Shown here: one piece after another, positions 36,912-51,900 of the stretch | Position numbering within the stretch: the stretch's first letter is position 1 | Layout: the number at the start of each line of letters is the position of its first letter | Source: Amborella trichopoda | Taxonomy: Eukaryota; Streptophyta; Magnoliopsida; Amborellales; Amborellaceae | Assembly: GCF_000471905.2 (NCBI RefSeq) | Contig: NW_006500279.1 | Location: 331,713-395,712 of the forward strand | Length of the DNA stretch: 64,000 bases | Direction of reading: 5' to 3' | Notes under the pieces: model-generated | What the model saw: the letters and a program-made list of their open reading frames with translations, nothing else | Database searches by the model: none | What the model was told of the DNA's origin: nothing | Made by a program: the position numbers and the translations under genes

Positions 36912-39900
36912 CTACTCACATCGGTGGCTCCCCTCTGTCTCACTTTTCTTCTCTCTCTCTCCCTCTTACACCGGTGGCCTAGCTGTCGGTCTCCTCTCTC
37001 TTCTCTTCTTTTTCCCTCTCTCTCTTCCCTCTCCCTCTCCCGTCTTTCTTTCTCTCAATCTCTCTCTCCCCTTTCACATTGGCAGCCTAGCCGTCGGTCT
37101 CCTCCTCTCTCTCTCTTATCTTCTCTTTCTCCTCTCTGTCTTCCCTCACTGGCGGCCTAGCCACCTGTCTCCCTCTCCCTTCTCTCTCCCCCTTCTCTCC
37201 CTCTCTCTTCTACCTTTCCTTTCTCTCCCCCCTCTCTTCTCTTACCGGCTCCTCTCTCCTCTCCCTCTCTTCTCTCTTCTCTCTTCTATTCTCCCTCTCC
37301 CTTCTCTCTTTTTTTGTTCCCTCCCCCCTCTTGTCTTTCTCTTTCTCTCGCTCTCCATTTCTCCCTTCTCTTCCTCTCTTCTCTCTTTCTCTCTTCTCAT
37401 CCCTACTCTTTGAGGAGACGTGGCCATTGAGTTAAGCTTGGGCTCGCCCTGGCGGATCGATACCCTTGACTAGTCTCCTGGGTACTTAGGCTTAGTGCCT
37501 ATTACCTGTCTTTGGTATCAGCTCCTAGGGGAGGTGATGCCGAAAGACTCGAGGATTTCATCGAGTGTCTCACTCTCTTCTCTCTTATTCTCTCTTCCTT
37601 TTTCCTCCTTGCCCTCTTCTTTGCTCTCTCATTCTACTTTCTCCACCTATTCTTCTCTTCTTTACTTTTCTTCCTTACCCCATTCCTTTGCCTAACCCCC
37701 ACTATTTGAGGAGACATGTTCATGGGTTAAGCTTGGGTTCGTCCTGGCGGATCGACACCCATTGGCACGTCTTCGGGGTACTTAGGCCGAGTGCCAAGTG
37801 CTTTTATGTCATGTCCCGTATCGCCTTCCAAGGGAGGTGATGCCAGAAGGCTTGAGGATTTCATTGAGTGGTTTCCCCCTTAGCCTAAACATCTCAAGCC
37901 CCTAACCTATCCGACTTTGACCCACCTATATCCCTTTCTATCTCTCAAACAAGCACAAAAACCTTCTTTAGACGAAGAGACGAACCAAGGGTCTTCGACC
38001 TGAGCCAACCAAGCATGCATAATTAGGCAAGGTCGTGAAGGAGCTGGCTTCAAACTGAGTCAAGAGGCAGGGGGCTTTCCACGGGTGCTCCAAGGCGTTG
38101 GGATCTAAGAGGGCACACACACCTAGCTGCATTCGACCCCATCACTGCTAGATAAGCCTTACCTTGCAAACCAACCCTTATCCTAGTGGGCATTGGGGTC
38201 ACCTTCATGCGCACATGGGCAAACACCCAAGGGGGGTGTGACACATGTCTTTTTCTCTCTTTTTCTAGACTAAAACAAGGGAGGCAAGACTCCATGGTTT
38301 TAAGAAAAATAAAAAAACCTTTGTGCTGAAAACCAGGGCGGACCAACTGGTGACTCCATTGGGGATGCGCCACCCTAAAGGTTGGACCCTTCTTATTCAC
38401 AAACTCACCTTGCTTTAAATACTCACGATAAAATAGTTCCGGAGTTTCAATACTCATACTTCCAGGTTGGGGACTTCACGATCCGCATACCTCGAGCTTT
38501 GTCTCTTGGGAGCTGGGTTTCTAACCAACCCGTACCTCCCACCTTCTTTGGGAGTGGTTCAACTACTCGCACCCGGGCTCATGCCCTAATCAGGTTGAGG
38601 AGGGGCCCTCGGGCCCCTCACTCACCATCTCTCGACCCTTTCAACGGCCTACTTGTTGGTGCGGCATGCATTGGTGGCTTAAAGGCTACCACCCATCATG
38701 TGCACATTGCTACCGGCAGCTTACCCGTTGATCCATGCTCCAAGGTTGCTCCAAGGTTGCCCCAAAGTCACCCCTCAACGTCCACTCTTTGCTACTGGTG
38801 GTTTAGTCGCTGTTGCCTTTGTAGGTGGCCTCAAGGCCATCCCCCACTCTTTCTACACTCGTAGCCGCCGGTGCCTCTCACCCATTGAGCACACCAGTGA
38901 CCTAGCTGCTGGTACCTCTCACCTGAGTGACCACAAGGCTACTCCCCACCCTTACACACACCACACCGGCAGCCTAGCGACCGGTCTCCCCACTGGCGGC
39001 TGCCGGTCTCCCACACAAGGGTGGCTTCAAGTCTCTCACCTAGGGGTAGCCCAAAAGTTACCCCCTCTCACTCTCACTCACACTCACAGGGCCTCTTGAG
39101 CCCCGATCCCATGTACAAGGGTGGCTCGAAAGCCACTCGACTTGCACCTCATCCCACCGGTGGCTTACCCACTGGTCACTACAATTGGGGCAGCCCAAAG
39201 GCTACCTCCCACTCACAAACACACCATCGATGGCCTAGCCATCGATCACACCAACATATGCACATGCACAACATAAATGGTGGCCTCAAAGCCACCCCAC
39301 CACGTGCACAATACCGAGAGGTCGGCACCTCCAATGCTGGACCCTCTCACCCACCTCGGGTCGGCCCCAATCATCACACCATTGCATTGTGCACACACGA
39401 ATGTGCCAATGACAACCTCTGGTTTCAAGAGGAAACAACGGCGCCGTAAGCCTGCTCACCCTCATCACACCTCCACTCATCAAGCCTCCACCCACCCGCT
39501 TTGAGGCTGGGGATGTCTGACCCTGGGTCTGCCTCGGTGCACCCTCGTATTCTTTCTCTACTTGGGGCTCCAACCCCAAGAGTGCCAAGAACACGGTATG
39601 GGTCACCAAATGGGAATGTCATAAAGGCTTGAGCTGGTTGTTATGCTGTCGAATTCTTGCCAGCCCCAAACTGGGCCAAGGTAGGAAGAGGTATGCTGAC
39701 GCCTAATCATTCGAGCATTAAGACTCGGTAGTTGGACGACCCCATGCGTACGGTGGGGTCACCCAAACCCCTCGCCACATGGTGTATTCGAAGACCGTCC
39801 CTTTGAGTACCCTTCTATCATTACCATTAATACCCCATATGCGCGCCGGCCCTCGAGGAAGAATTCGGGGCAAAGTATTCATGTCAAGACAGGTTGGGAA

Positions 39901-42900
39901 ACCTCCCTGTCCCTTAAGGAGGCATGAGCCTCCTAAGGCAGTTGTAAAACCTTTTGCTCTGGGCTATCACACTACCCGAGCTCATGGCTTTCGCCCTAAC
40001 TTGCTTAAGATGAGCCAACCGCCTTAAGTCCCACTCCCAATTCCAATTTTGGGAGCATGTCAACTGGAATCTGAGGATCAAGCACTAGAAGGGTGTGCGA
40101 GTCACCATAAGAAAGCAAAGAACGCCGGCATCTGCCGAGCCAGTAGATCAATTGAGGCAGAATCCATTCTATCCATTGCGGGCGGCAATGGACCAAAAAT
40201 TGAAGGGGAAAGCCCAGTGCTTGACCCTCGAGGTCTGAGACGGTGGACCAAGAAAATAAGTGCCACAGTCCCAAGAATGTCATGAACCAACCTCTTCACG
40301 GTCCCAAGACTGTCGTGAATTAGTTTTTCCACGGTCCAAGACCAACACGAACCGACTCCTTCGTAATCCCAAGGCTGTCAAGCACCAAACGAGCTCATAC
40401 CACAGTCCTAAGACCGTCAAGAGCTGGTGCTCACTTGAGCACTAAAGAGAGCCCAAGCTCAATTGGGGCAACCTCAAGCCCTCCTACCCGGGCTCCCAGA
40501 TTGAACTTCGAAATGATATAAGACCCCTGCTACACTCGGGGCATCATTACCTGCAGAGAGGGCGGACGTCATGGTGGCCTGATGAACCTTACGATTTGAT
40601 GACCCCCATCATGGAGAACCTCAACCAAATCATGAAAAGGCTCAAGTCAAGAACGCAAGACCACCTGTTACAGTTTCTCATTACGGTGGCAACTCACCCA
40701 TTGTGCCACCATCCTTGGAGGAGGACCAAAGACCACATCCCCCTCCAATGGCACAAACACTTCCCCCTCACGTTCCTCGAGCCATACCAGTTCCTCCGAC
40801 TATCTCCCCCGCTGTCACGCAAGAGGACATCCAATCAATGTTTGACCAAAACCTTCGAAGCATTCAAGTTCCTGGAATGCAAGGGATGACATCATTCAAA
40901 AAGCCATACCTGACCTTCATTGATCAGCTCCTGTTTCCACCATCATACCGAAAGGGAAGGTTGCTAGTCTTCAATGGCATCGGCTCACACCAGCAGCATG
41001 TTGCACATTTCGTGTCGGCATGCTAAGAGTTGGCATCCGATAGTCGACTACTCCTTCGCCAATTTGTGGAAACCTTGGATGGGGCGGCTGTCAAATGGTA
41101 CGCTCGCCTGCCTCCTAACTCCATCCACTCATGGGACGAAATGGAACACTTGTTCTATACATGCTTTTATGAGGTCGAGCGAGAAGTTCAGGCCATTGAA
41201 CTCCTCACCATGACCCAAGGGCCAAATGAGTTTATTGACAAGTTTTTCCAAAGATGGAGGGACCTCGTGGTGTACCAAAGCATCCCTAAGTCCGAGGCGG
41301 ACGCAGTTCGAACCTGTGTTCGAAATAGGAGGAAAGAGATCTCGCTCCATGTCGAGGCTTCCAATCCCGTCACCTTTTCCAACATGATCTTTAAAGCGGT
41401 GCGAATTGAAACCTTGTTGAAGCGTCACAGAGGCACTCAGCCACCAGTTTCAAATGGAGGAACAAATCAGAACTTTAGTAACAATTGGCCTGGTCTACGC
41501 GGTAATCAGCAAAAGGATGCAATCGCTGCGACGGTCACGGCCACGCCGACGTATGCCAAAGATCCCGCTAGCACGACTCCCATGAAAACCTTGGACATCT
41601 CCTCAGAAATACCACAATTAGGAACTCAAGGGGAGTCTCAACAAAAGCAGCAACAGCCCCAATCATACAATCGGGTGCCTCTGCCTCCGAACCTCTATCG
41701 TGATGACTTCAAGGAATGACTTAACAAGAAATATAGCTTCAATAGGGTTTGGACCCCAATGATTGTACAAATGTTGTTGGATCAAGGAATGATAATCCCC
41801 CTGGAGCCAAGGAGACCCGAAGAGGTGGGCCTTATGAATCAGAGAAGATACTGTGTCTACCATCAAATGTTGGGGCATGTAGTCGAAGACTGCTTCCACA
41901 TTAAGGATCACATCGAGGCTCTGATCCAAAATGGACAAATTCAATTGAACAACCTCAACAAGGCATTTAAGGCAACCAAGGCCTCCCATGTAGTCATAGT
42001 TGAAGAGAAGCATCTTCAGAGTGCGCAACCAAGTGAGTTGTTGCTTGATCTTTTCCCTATGATATTTACCATTCTCATCAACGAAGGAATGATCTGCCCT
42101 CGTTTGCCCAAAAAGCCAAGGGTGTGAGAATCTCTAATGCCCATACCATCAGCTAATAGGTCACAATATATCTCAGTGCTGGGATTTCAGGTCCATCTTG
42201 AGAAAGTTCATGGCAAATGGTCAATTAGTTGTAACGAATTCGACACCATCACAAGGGGGTCCCATCCAAGTGCCTGACCCACTACCCTTTGAACTTCTCA
42301 AAGAAGCTCACTCACTTGAGTAAATACCCCTGGAACCTCTCGTTTCGCAGAGCCTCCTTCACCGTCCTAGCCTTGTCAAGTCTACCATGGACATGGCATG
42401 ACCAAAGCCCATAAAAGAGAGGCAATTATGGCACCTATGCCATACCATCGACGCACACCGTCCCTGCCAGCAAGAAAGGGAAGGGTAAATGTGCTTCAAG
42501 GGTTCCTCGTCGAAAGAAAAGAATACCTCAACCTCCCGTTGAATCAGTATTCCTCTCACCGGTACCTCTGCTTTCGACTTTGTACGATTTCATCCCTCGA
42601 CAAGTCCTCTTGTCGTCCGATGACCAACTCGATTATGTGAAGCAAACCAAGAGGCCACTCATGATATGGCTCCCATATATGCCATTCATGATATGGCTCC
42701 CATATATGCCATTCATGAAGAGTCCGACATGGGTGAAGACTCTAAAAGCACCCCTCAATGGTCCAACATGGGAGATGACCTTAAAAGCACCCCAAAAAGG
42801 TTCCGTAACCGATGGCACACTTTTGCCTATGAAAGGTTGCCTCCTTAAAAAATGTTCCTAGAAATTCACAGAAAAATATGAAATATGACCGAAAAATTAT

Positions 42901-45900
42901 TAAATATGCTGGGAAGACTCACAAGAAGGTACCTGAAGTTACCTTCATTGGTCTTGATACACAACACACTGCGATTCCCTAATAAGGGTTTCAATGTGCC
43001 ACTCTTGTCTTATCAAATTTTGGGTGGCATGACCCTTTAGGGAAGGGGGAGAGGGAGAAACAAATTATTAATGAAAGAGAGAGATAGTTGGTGTATGGAG
43101 GAGAGAGAAATATGTGTCTTGAGAGAGAGGGACTCGATGATGTTTAAGTTGAAAAAATTCCTTCTTCTATTTGGATTAGAATTCCTCCTTAGATATTGCC
43201 AATCCGATGACACAGCTTGACGAATAGGAACTTAGAAGATCTGTGGGGTGAGAGATAACAAATTTAAGTCATCCATCCCACAAATCAAACATCATGATTT
43301 TGTAAGGATTATTAGGAACCTTGTCCCCTTATATTTAAATTAGAATTATAACCAATCCAAAATTTTCTTGATATCTTTCCAAAGTTTGTAGGAAGTCAAA
43401 ATAATTAGAGTTTTTGTCAAACCAAACTTCTAATTAAAACAATATTTTAATATTTAAAGTTTCCCTTAAAATAACCTTTAACAAAAAAAGACATGTCACA
43501 TAAATAAGAGAATCCCCCAAGAGATTAAGCGGTCCCCACAATGGCCCATATCCCATCTATGGGTGGCACACATGTGGGGATGGATCCTAGGCCCAGCACT
43601 TGCCCTTCCAAATTGCAGCTAAATTTTTAAAATTTTGGAAAACTTGTTCATTGAAACATTTCTAATATCAAAATAAAATATTTTAGAAGTGGACTGGTAC
43701 CATTTGGGTCAAAATTAGCGACAATAAGGGCACTCTACTTGACCTAAGAACCATGATCTACTATTGTTTTCTCATCCAACCCAACAAAGACCCATGACCT
43801 ACAGTCTCAATACAGAGGTTCATGTTTTGCTTGTTAAAGTTGGATAATAAACAATAGAACCATGATCCTGGAATGTGGATTTCAGTTCGCTCTTAAGAGC
43901 AAATCTAGCACTCGTCACAGCAGTGCAAAGGGGCTCTCTCTATGCACATTTACAAGTGGCCCTTTATAGGGCTGTTTCCCAGTAATGCGCTGTCATGTGT
44001 ACATGCTGTGTGGAAGGTTGTTGACGTTTGGCCCTTGCGTTCACAGGTCTACAACCACATACAGGAGACCACACAATTCTCTTGGCCTACAACCATCATC
44101 CTTAGGGATCTCTTTGACCTCAACAAAGGATGATCCATTGTAAACCCTTTTTAGTAGTGCCACATGCCTAGTGGTAAGGGCTTTGGACATAACCAGGGCC
44201 ATAAACCGCCTAACCCATGGTCAGTCAACAAACACACTCCCACTGAAGTGCAAATTCCACTATAAATTATAATTTTTACAAGTTCTCTAGGCTTTTAAAG
44301 GCCACAAAACCCAACACCATCTGGTTGATATTTTGCTGTGTATACCCATCAACACCCAATAGTCCTTTTTCTAGCTGGTAACTCATGAGCTTCCATCTAT
44401 CATTCAAGTAGAGTGCATCCATTTTCCTCGTCCATTGCTTTCTTCAACCTAGTATGAGAAAGTGCTTCCTGACAAGATTTAGTGATCCCCTAGTTCATGA
44501 TCCCCGAACTGACCAGTTGGGGTACCGTTTCACCGTTTCTCAATCTGAACTAGTCGGTCCTGTTTGGTTTTAATTTTGTAGCTCTTAAACATACTCTATC
44601 GATTTTGTTTGAGAAGTTCCATGGATGGTTTAGATTGTGGACTACCGACTTTTATTTGTATGCAGGTCTGGTGATCTTATTATAGGAGATATTCGCATAT
44701 GATATGTGATGTGGCATTGGTCTAAGAAGGGTGATGGCCTTAAACTTTCCCTTAACCTGTCCCATGCCCGAGTAAAAGGGCTGGGTCGTGTTAGGTAGGC
44801 ATCCAATGTAAAATTTTGCCAAAACTCATCATGAATCCTAAACGGACCAAGATTTGTGTAGCTGACCCCAATTAATTTGGAAAAAGCTATGATGATGTGA
44901 TGTGACACTAATCCTTCAGAGGATAGAGGATTTGGGTCGCTTGTCTTACTTTCTGGGAGTTGAGATCACAAGATCTTCTTTTGGAACCATTTTAACTCTA
45001 CAAAAGTATGGATGAGCTCTTTTGAAATGAGTGTTTCTGATTTATGTGAGCTTAATTTTTTATGTGCATATGAGGACTTGGCAACAGAAAAAGAAAGAGC
45101 CTAAAGTGTGAGAAATATCATAAATAAAGTTACGAGAAGTAAGAAAGAGAGGTCCTTAAGAAAGGGATCATGCAAAAATATTCTGCATGCGAGGGATTCC
45201 ACATAGGTTTAGGCGAGAATAAAATATGGGTTTAGTGAAGGAATGTGCATCTAATGAGCTGAAGCGGGGTGTTGAATAATCATGTCTCTCTATACAACAC
45301 AGAGGTGTTGTATAGATTCTTATCAAGGTTTACACAATAATTTTTTCTCCTTCATTTACATTGTATTCATTGTGTCATTTATTTGTTCTCATAGACATTA
45401 TATCCAGAACATAAGTTGTACTTTTGGCTTACGGAAGTTAATTAGAATGGGTGCAGTATCTTCTCTCCCTGTTCTTCAATTTACTTTTTTCATGGTATTT
45501 GTGTAGTTTCTTGCTCAACGGTCAATCTTTTTCTGATCCAACATATTAAAAGATAAGTAGGGGACTTGTAGTTTCTTGCTCAGTGGTAGTGGTCAATCTT
45601 TTTCTGATCCAACAGATGAAAAGATAAGTAGGGGAATAGCATAACCACAAATAATTTGATCTTTAACAGTAAGCTACTGAAAATTTTCCCTGCTTTTTGT
45701 GGATTTGAGAAAATATTCTGACAATGTATCAACTATTGATATCTTCATTTTACCAACCTTGCTATGAGGACATTGAATGTCTTTGCTTCTGTTTGTTCTT
45801 AGTACGATTGTAATTTTTTCATGCTTGTTGATGATATTGCATTTAGATGTGGCATATGTGTCTTGCTTAAATGTTTTTGATTTATTTGCTTTTGATATAT

Positions 45901-48900
45901 ATTGTGTTATTGATTTGTTTCCTTGTGATGAATTATTAAATGTATGTGTCTTTTTAGGGAGAAGGACCTGCCATTTGGCTAGTCGAAATTGATGTAAAGC
46001 TTTATTTCCATAATCATTTTGTAGGGGGGACGGGGTTTGCATATCACTCTCAATGCTCACTCAAGGAAATTCTTTGGAATTCTTAATGGCATTGACAATG
46101 AGGCATGGGATCCTGCAAGGGACGCTTTCCTAAGATTTCAATATAATGCAAATGATCTTCATGGAAAGGCAGAAAACAAGGATGCCCTACGAAAACAGCT
46201 TAAGCTCTCTTCTATTGATGCTAATATGCCACTTGTGAGTATCTTTACTGTTTTATAATGAACGACATATCTCATGAACATCAATTCTTCTTTAGTCATG
46301 AATTATGATACCATTTTAAGTTGAAAATTCCTTCAAACCTTAGAATGTGGTTTGGCTAAAGTTGGTCTATAAATAAAATTATGTACAACCAAGTTCAGGC
46401 TAAGGGTCGTTACCTAACTTATGGAATATATATGTTCAATCATGTAGACATCATGCTGATGTTGTCTGCAGGTAATTTCTGTTTTATTTTCTTTTTTATG
46501 TTCACATACAAGAGAATGGCATTTTGGGATTTTTAATAATGTTTAAGGGTGGCATGGGTTTTTGAATTAATTTGATAAGTGGGGGTAGTTTGGTACTTTA
46601 TTATAATTAGAGTTTAGAAGATTGGTTATTTGCAAACTTTGTTAAGTTGGGGGGAGTTTTATAAACTGAGTTTTGTTAGGGTTTGTGGCCTTTAAAGTCC
46701 GTGAGAGTAAAACAATAATATATTGAATTATGCACATCAGTGGGAGAGTATGATGGTTGATTGACTTAGGATTTATGGCCTTGGTCATTCCAAAACCCTT
46801 ACCTGGGCATAAGCACTATTGTTGAGGGTTTTTTGGAGGGTCATCCCTTTTTGAAGTCAAGCGATGCCCCAGGGACGATGTTTGGAGGCCAGGAGTGCTT
46901 CGTGTTTTGCTAAGTTCGGTATAAATTTGTGAGGGCTAAATCCTCAACAATTTTACACGACATGTACATATATAACAACTGTATTTTGGGAAGCGACCTT
47001 GTGTAGGGATATTATACATGTGCAGAGAGAGATTCCTCCTTGCATTATAGTGATATTGTTCTTGATATGCACAATTTATAATCCACATGCTAGGACCTTA
47101 ATTCTACTATTTATTAGTAAGCTTTGATGGACTAATCATAAGCCCCCTGTGCAAGACTGTAGGTCATGGGTCCCGTTGGGTTGATTTTAAAAAATAGTTG
47201 TGGATCATGGATCCTTGTAAGGGGTGAAGTGCCCTGACAACTGTTCTTGACCCATTGGTACAACTTTTTTTCTCATTTAAGTGGGAGTCATCTTATTAAA
47301 TTTTTTTTAAGGTTATATAGTTTGGTATGTAATTGACCTTTTGAGTTTGAAATGTAATGAAATTTCTATTGACTTTGAATTGGATCTTCGTGTTGACTTT
47401 CATTTATAAAGTAAGAGTCCATATTTTATGGGATTATGGGAGATCTAGTTCTAGTCTAACTAGGAATGGTTATGGGTTGGAGATTCAAGAGATAAGGTTC
47501 CTAGATTCTTTCCGAAATCATGATGATTGATTTTAGAAATGGGTGGCTATAACTTGTTTCCTCTCTCACCTCACAGATTACCTGAGAATCCTATGGTCAA
47601 ACTGAATTCTTATTAAGATGGGCATAATAAATCGGGGTCCTTAACCTCATTCAACCTATTAGAGTTCAGATCTCTCTATCTCCTACTTTCCTCTCCTCCA
47701 TGCCAACCCCCCCCCTTCTCTCTCTCTAGGGCAGGTTTGCCCCTTCTAAAGGCAGGGCCATAGAGGGTGGTGCACCCTCCCATGCTAGGCAGAAAAGAGG
47801 GGCACACCTAGCTCATTATGTGTTAAGGTCAGGGTTGGTGCCTTTATGGTATGAGACGTGTTAGCTTTTTGAATGTGTTTCAAAACAATTTTTTTTTTTG
47901 GCTTTTTTCTCTGCCAGTTTAACTCTCTTTTTAGTCCTTAGTGACCACCTTTTTTCTCTCTTTCTAAAAGTTTTTGTTATTTTCTTTCACTGTGGTTTCC
48001 GACCTCAATGAAAATGGCTTGTCTCCCATCTCTCCTTTGTTTTATGCGCGAACCTTGGGGGTAAGGCGACGATACCACCTTAGGAAGTTGCTCCGTGGTT
48101 CCTCTTAAGGGGTCTTAAGGGGAGCTGGATTTAGAGAAATAGGGATCTCACTCCGTATAAAATAGAATGTCGTGTTATACATGCTTATGGGGGTCCCTCC
48201 AAGGAGAGGAGCTATAGCTGATCCTATTAATTGACCTACAATCCTCTCATTGGTATTATAGATATTATTTCTTTAGAATATGTTAAACTGTAGTGCATAT
48301 CACAACGTGGTATACTAGAATTATGATATTAAAAAATTATAGGTTAATATCATGGTAAGCTAATTTATAATATGATTAAATTGTATTATTATAGTAAATT
48401 GCAGTACTATAACTATGACACTGGTAATATGCTAAGGTGTATAATAACGGATCGAGCGGTCATTGGCTCAATCCTAATTTTATCATATACTATTACTTAA
48501 TCTTGTTTTATGTATGCTGGAGCTTAGATCAAAACCTCATTTCCAGTGACATGGGATCTAGCTCTCAGTTATCTTAGGATCTAGCATCTTAACTTGTTGA
48601 ATGTACAGATTTCAGTCCTAATCCCAAGGAGCTTAGCGGTTCGGCGTTCCCCAAACCGATTTTGCTCTCAAGCCCTCTTCCGCCTCAAACAACTATGAGC
48701 ATTGTACATTTTATTGAACCTTCTTCCCCCTTTTAATTTGTTGCCATGTCTTACTTCATGTGTTTTCTTCCTTCTACTCCATACCTGTCTCAACATGCCC
48801 CCAACACAACCTTTAAATATTCAAATATATAAACGTGAGGTAGAGGTTTTGCTCTCTCTAATCACAAAATACTCTCTCTCTTGATGCATGATAGGTCTTC

Positions 48901-51900
48901 TCTCTTCTCTCTTGCTCATCATATGAAGAGATTCCATTGAACACTCTAATATGACAATGTTGTATATGATTGAACCCTCTCCCTATCTACCATAATTTAA
49001 TAGGGAATCAGAGATAAGAGAGGAAGAAGATATGAGAAGTATCAATTTATGTATGATGATTTTGGAAGAAATTTAACAGGATATTTTGCTATACCTTTGG
49101 TTTGTGAAAGAGCATATTTCTTTGATTCTTTTTGTATCATCCATTGATGGATACAATTTTTTTGTATCATTTATTGGGTCATCCATTGATCAATGCAAGA
49201 AAATTTATCCTTGTGTCTCATACGTAATCAAAGTCTCATGCATAATTATCAATAGCGTGCTAATTTTCTAGAGAATTTTGTCGGATTTTTTTTTGCAACC
49301 GATGTTTAAGGATATTATACTAATTGGAAGACATATTAGTATTTAGACTGTGGTTATGTACAGGTCTCTTGAGTGTGCAACTCAAGGACTTAGGAATAAT
49401 TTTCCAATCTGGCTATATCCTGTTTGGTTTTGTGGCCTTTCAAGTCCTAGAGAGCTTGTAAATATGCACTTCAATGGGAGTGTGTGTGTTAACTGACCAA
49501 GGGTTGGGCGGCTTATAGCCCTGGTTATATCCAAAACCTTTGCCCTTGGGCATATGGCAATACCAAAAAGGATTTATAATGGTTATCCCTTGTTGATATC
49601 GGAGAGATGCTTAAGGATGTTTTTTTGTAAGCAGAATGTATTTTGTGGTCTCCTGTGTGCAGTTGTAGGCCTGTGAGAGCAAGAGCCGAGGCTGCAACAA
49701 ACTTTTGCATGACATGTACACATGACAACTACATTGCTAGGAAGCAGCCCTTTAGAGGGACACGTGTGCATATGCATATAGAGAACCCCCTTGCACTTTG
49801 GTGACAAGTGCTACACTTGCTCTTAAAGGGGGGAGCTGTAATCCATATTCCAGAGTCATAGTTCCACTGTTTATTATCCAACTTTGAGAAGCCAATCAAG
49901 GGCCTCTGCTTTGAGATTGTGGGTCATGAGTCTTTGTTGGGTTGGATAAGAAAATAACAAGGGGTCATAGTTCTTGGGTTAAGTGGAGTGCACTTATTGT
50001 CTCTAATTTTGACCCATTGGTACTAGTCCATTCATAATATATTTTATTTTGGTATTCGAAATGTTTTAGTGATTTTTAGATATTTTTTCTGAATTTTAAA
50101 ATTTTATTTCTGCTGTAATATTCATTAAACCACATGATCCCCTAATGTGGCACACTCTATTTTTTAAAACAAAATATGGCACTTTTAGTTGAAGTTAGTT
50201 AGATAGGGAATCTTCTAATTTTTTAAAGTCTACAAAGTTAAGGGTAAATTAAATTTGGTTTCGTATTCAATTGGGAGGCTACATCCGGACGACTTTCTAG
50301 TGGCCCTTGTCCTCTCCGGTTAGCCACCACACACAGGGGTCACACCCAGTCCCTTGGATAACCTCCATAGGCACAACTTCGATCTCATCAAGGGATAACC
50401 CCACCTTGAAACCCTTGTCGATTGTGCACAGACGCCATGGTTATGGGTTATATACATTTCCCTAAGCCATAGCCAGTCAAAGCTCAGGTAAGTCAAGGCA
50501 TTAGGAATGCCTGATAGTCCAAACTGGACCACACTCCCACTGGAGCCAACGTATCACTATAAATAATATTAGTATATGCTCTCATGAGGCTTTTAAATGA
50601 CCACATGACCCAACAAATGGCCCACGTCTTACCATAGGTGACATACATGTGGGCTTGGATCCTAGACCTCACATGTACCCTTCCAAATTTTAGAAATTAT
50701 GAAAATGCCCTTTTGAAGGATTTTACAGCAGAAATAATTTTTTAACTTTTGAAAGAAATTTATAAAAATCACAAAAGTATTCCGAATACCAAAAATAAAA
50801 TATTTAGATTTTAGAATGGATTGGTACCAATGGGTCAAATTTTTTTTTTAGAACGTCCAATGGGTCAAAATTAGCGAAAATATGGGCACTCCACTTGCTC
50901 AATAACTATGATGATCCACTACTGTTTTCTCATCCAACCCAACAAAGATCAATGACCCACAGTTTTAATGCAGGGGCTAATGATTGGCTCGTAAAGTATC
51001 AATAAATAGTACAATCATGATTCTATAATGTAGATTTCAGTCCATTCCTTTAAGAGCAAGTTTAACACTTGCAAGTACAGTGCAAAGGAGGCTCTCTCTA
51101 TTCACATATACACGAGTCTCTCTATAAGGCTGCTTTCCATTAATGCAGCTGCCATGTGTATATGCCATGCGAAAGTCTGTTGAGGCTTTCACACTTGTAC
51201 TCACAAGCCTATAACCACACACAGGAGACCACGCAGTTCTCCTTGCCTACAAACATCCTCCTTAGGAATCTCTCCGATCTCAATAAGGGATGATCCACGG
51301 TAAACCGTTTACGGTAGGGCCTCATGCCTAGAGGTAAGGGTCTTGGACATAAATAGAGCCATAAACCGCCCTTCTCGGTAGTCCCTCAAATATCATTTCA
51401 CTTTCAAACTGGACCACACTCCCACTGGGGCCAACATATCATTATAAATAATTTTAGTACATGTTCTCATAAGGCTTTTAAATGAACGCATAACCCCAAA
51501 AAATGGCCCACGTCCCACCCATAGGTGGCATACATGTGGGCTTGGATCCTAGACCCCACATGTACCCTTCCAAAATTTAGAAATTATGAAAATTCCCTTT
51601 TGAAGAATTTTACAGCAGAAATAATTTTTTAAATTTTGAAAGAAATTTATAAAAATCACAAGAGTATTCTTAATACCAAAAATAAAATATCTAGATTTTA
51701 GAAGTGGACTGGTACCAATAGGTCAAATGTTTTTTTTTAGAGCATCCAATGGGTCATAATTAGCGACAAAAGGGCACTCCACTTGCCTAATAACTATGAT
51801 CTACTGCTGTTTTCTCATCCAACCCAACAAAGATCGATGACCCACAGTCTTAATGCAGGGGCTAATCATTGGCTCGTCAAATTTTATCAATAAATAGTGG

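Larger units (their letters stand above)
34815..38335 (+). repeat. Tat-like Ty3-gypsy LTR, about 3.5 kb, with a gap
   Basis: The LTR begins near TTTGACGCACTTATTTCCCC and ends near the primer-binding-like TGGTGACTCCATTGGGGA at about 38350. A TATA box TATATAAA at 36157-36164 precedes CCCTACTCC-type repeats (36300-36540) and long CT tracts. Its identity as an LTR rests on a second, inverted copy at 55640-59119 that shares the start (GACGCAC...GAGGAGG), the ACTCC/GGAGT repeats, the GGCCTAGC-CGTCGG boxes, the GAGGTGATGCC boxes and the CTTATCCTAGTGGGCATT end. The N gap (36669-36773) lies in the CT tract. Confidence 0.8.

Noticed and set aside
38050-39609. Several overlapping frames of 100-160 codons
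   Set aside because: GC-rich leader of the gypsy element; overlapping frames on both strands with no conserved motif.
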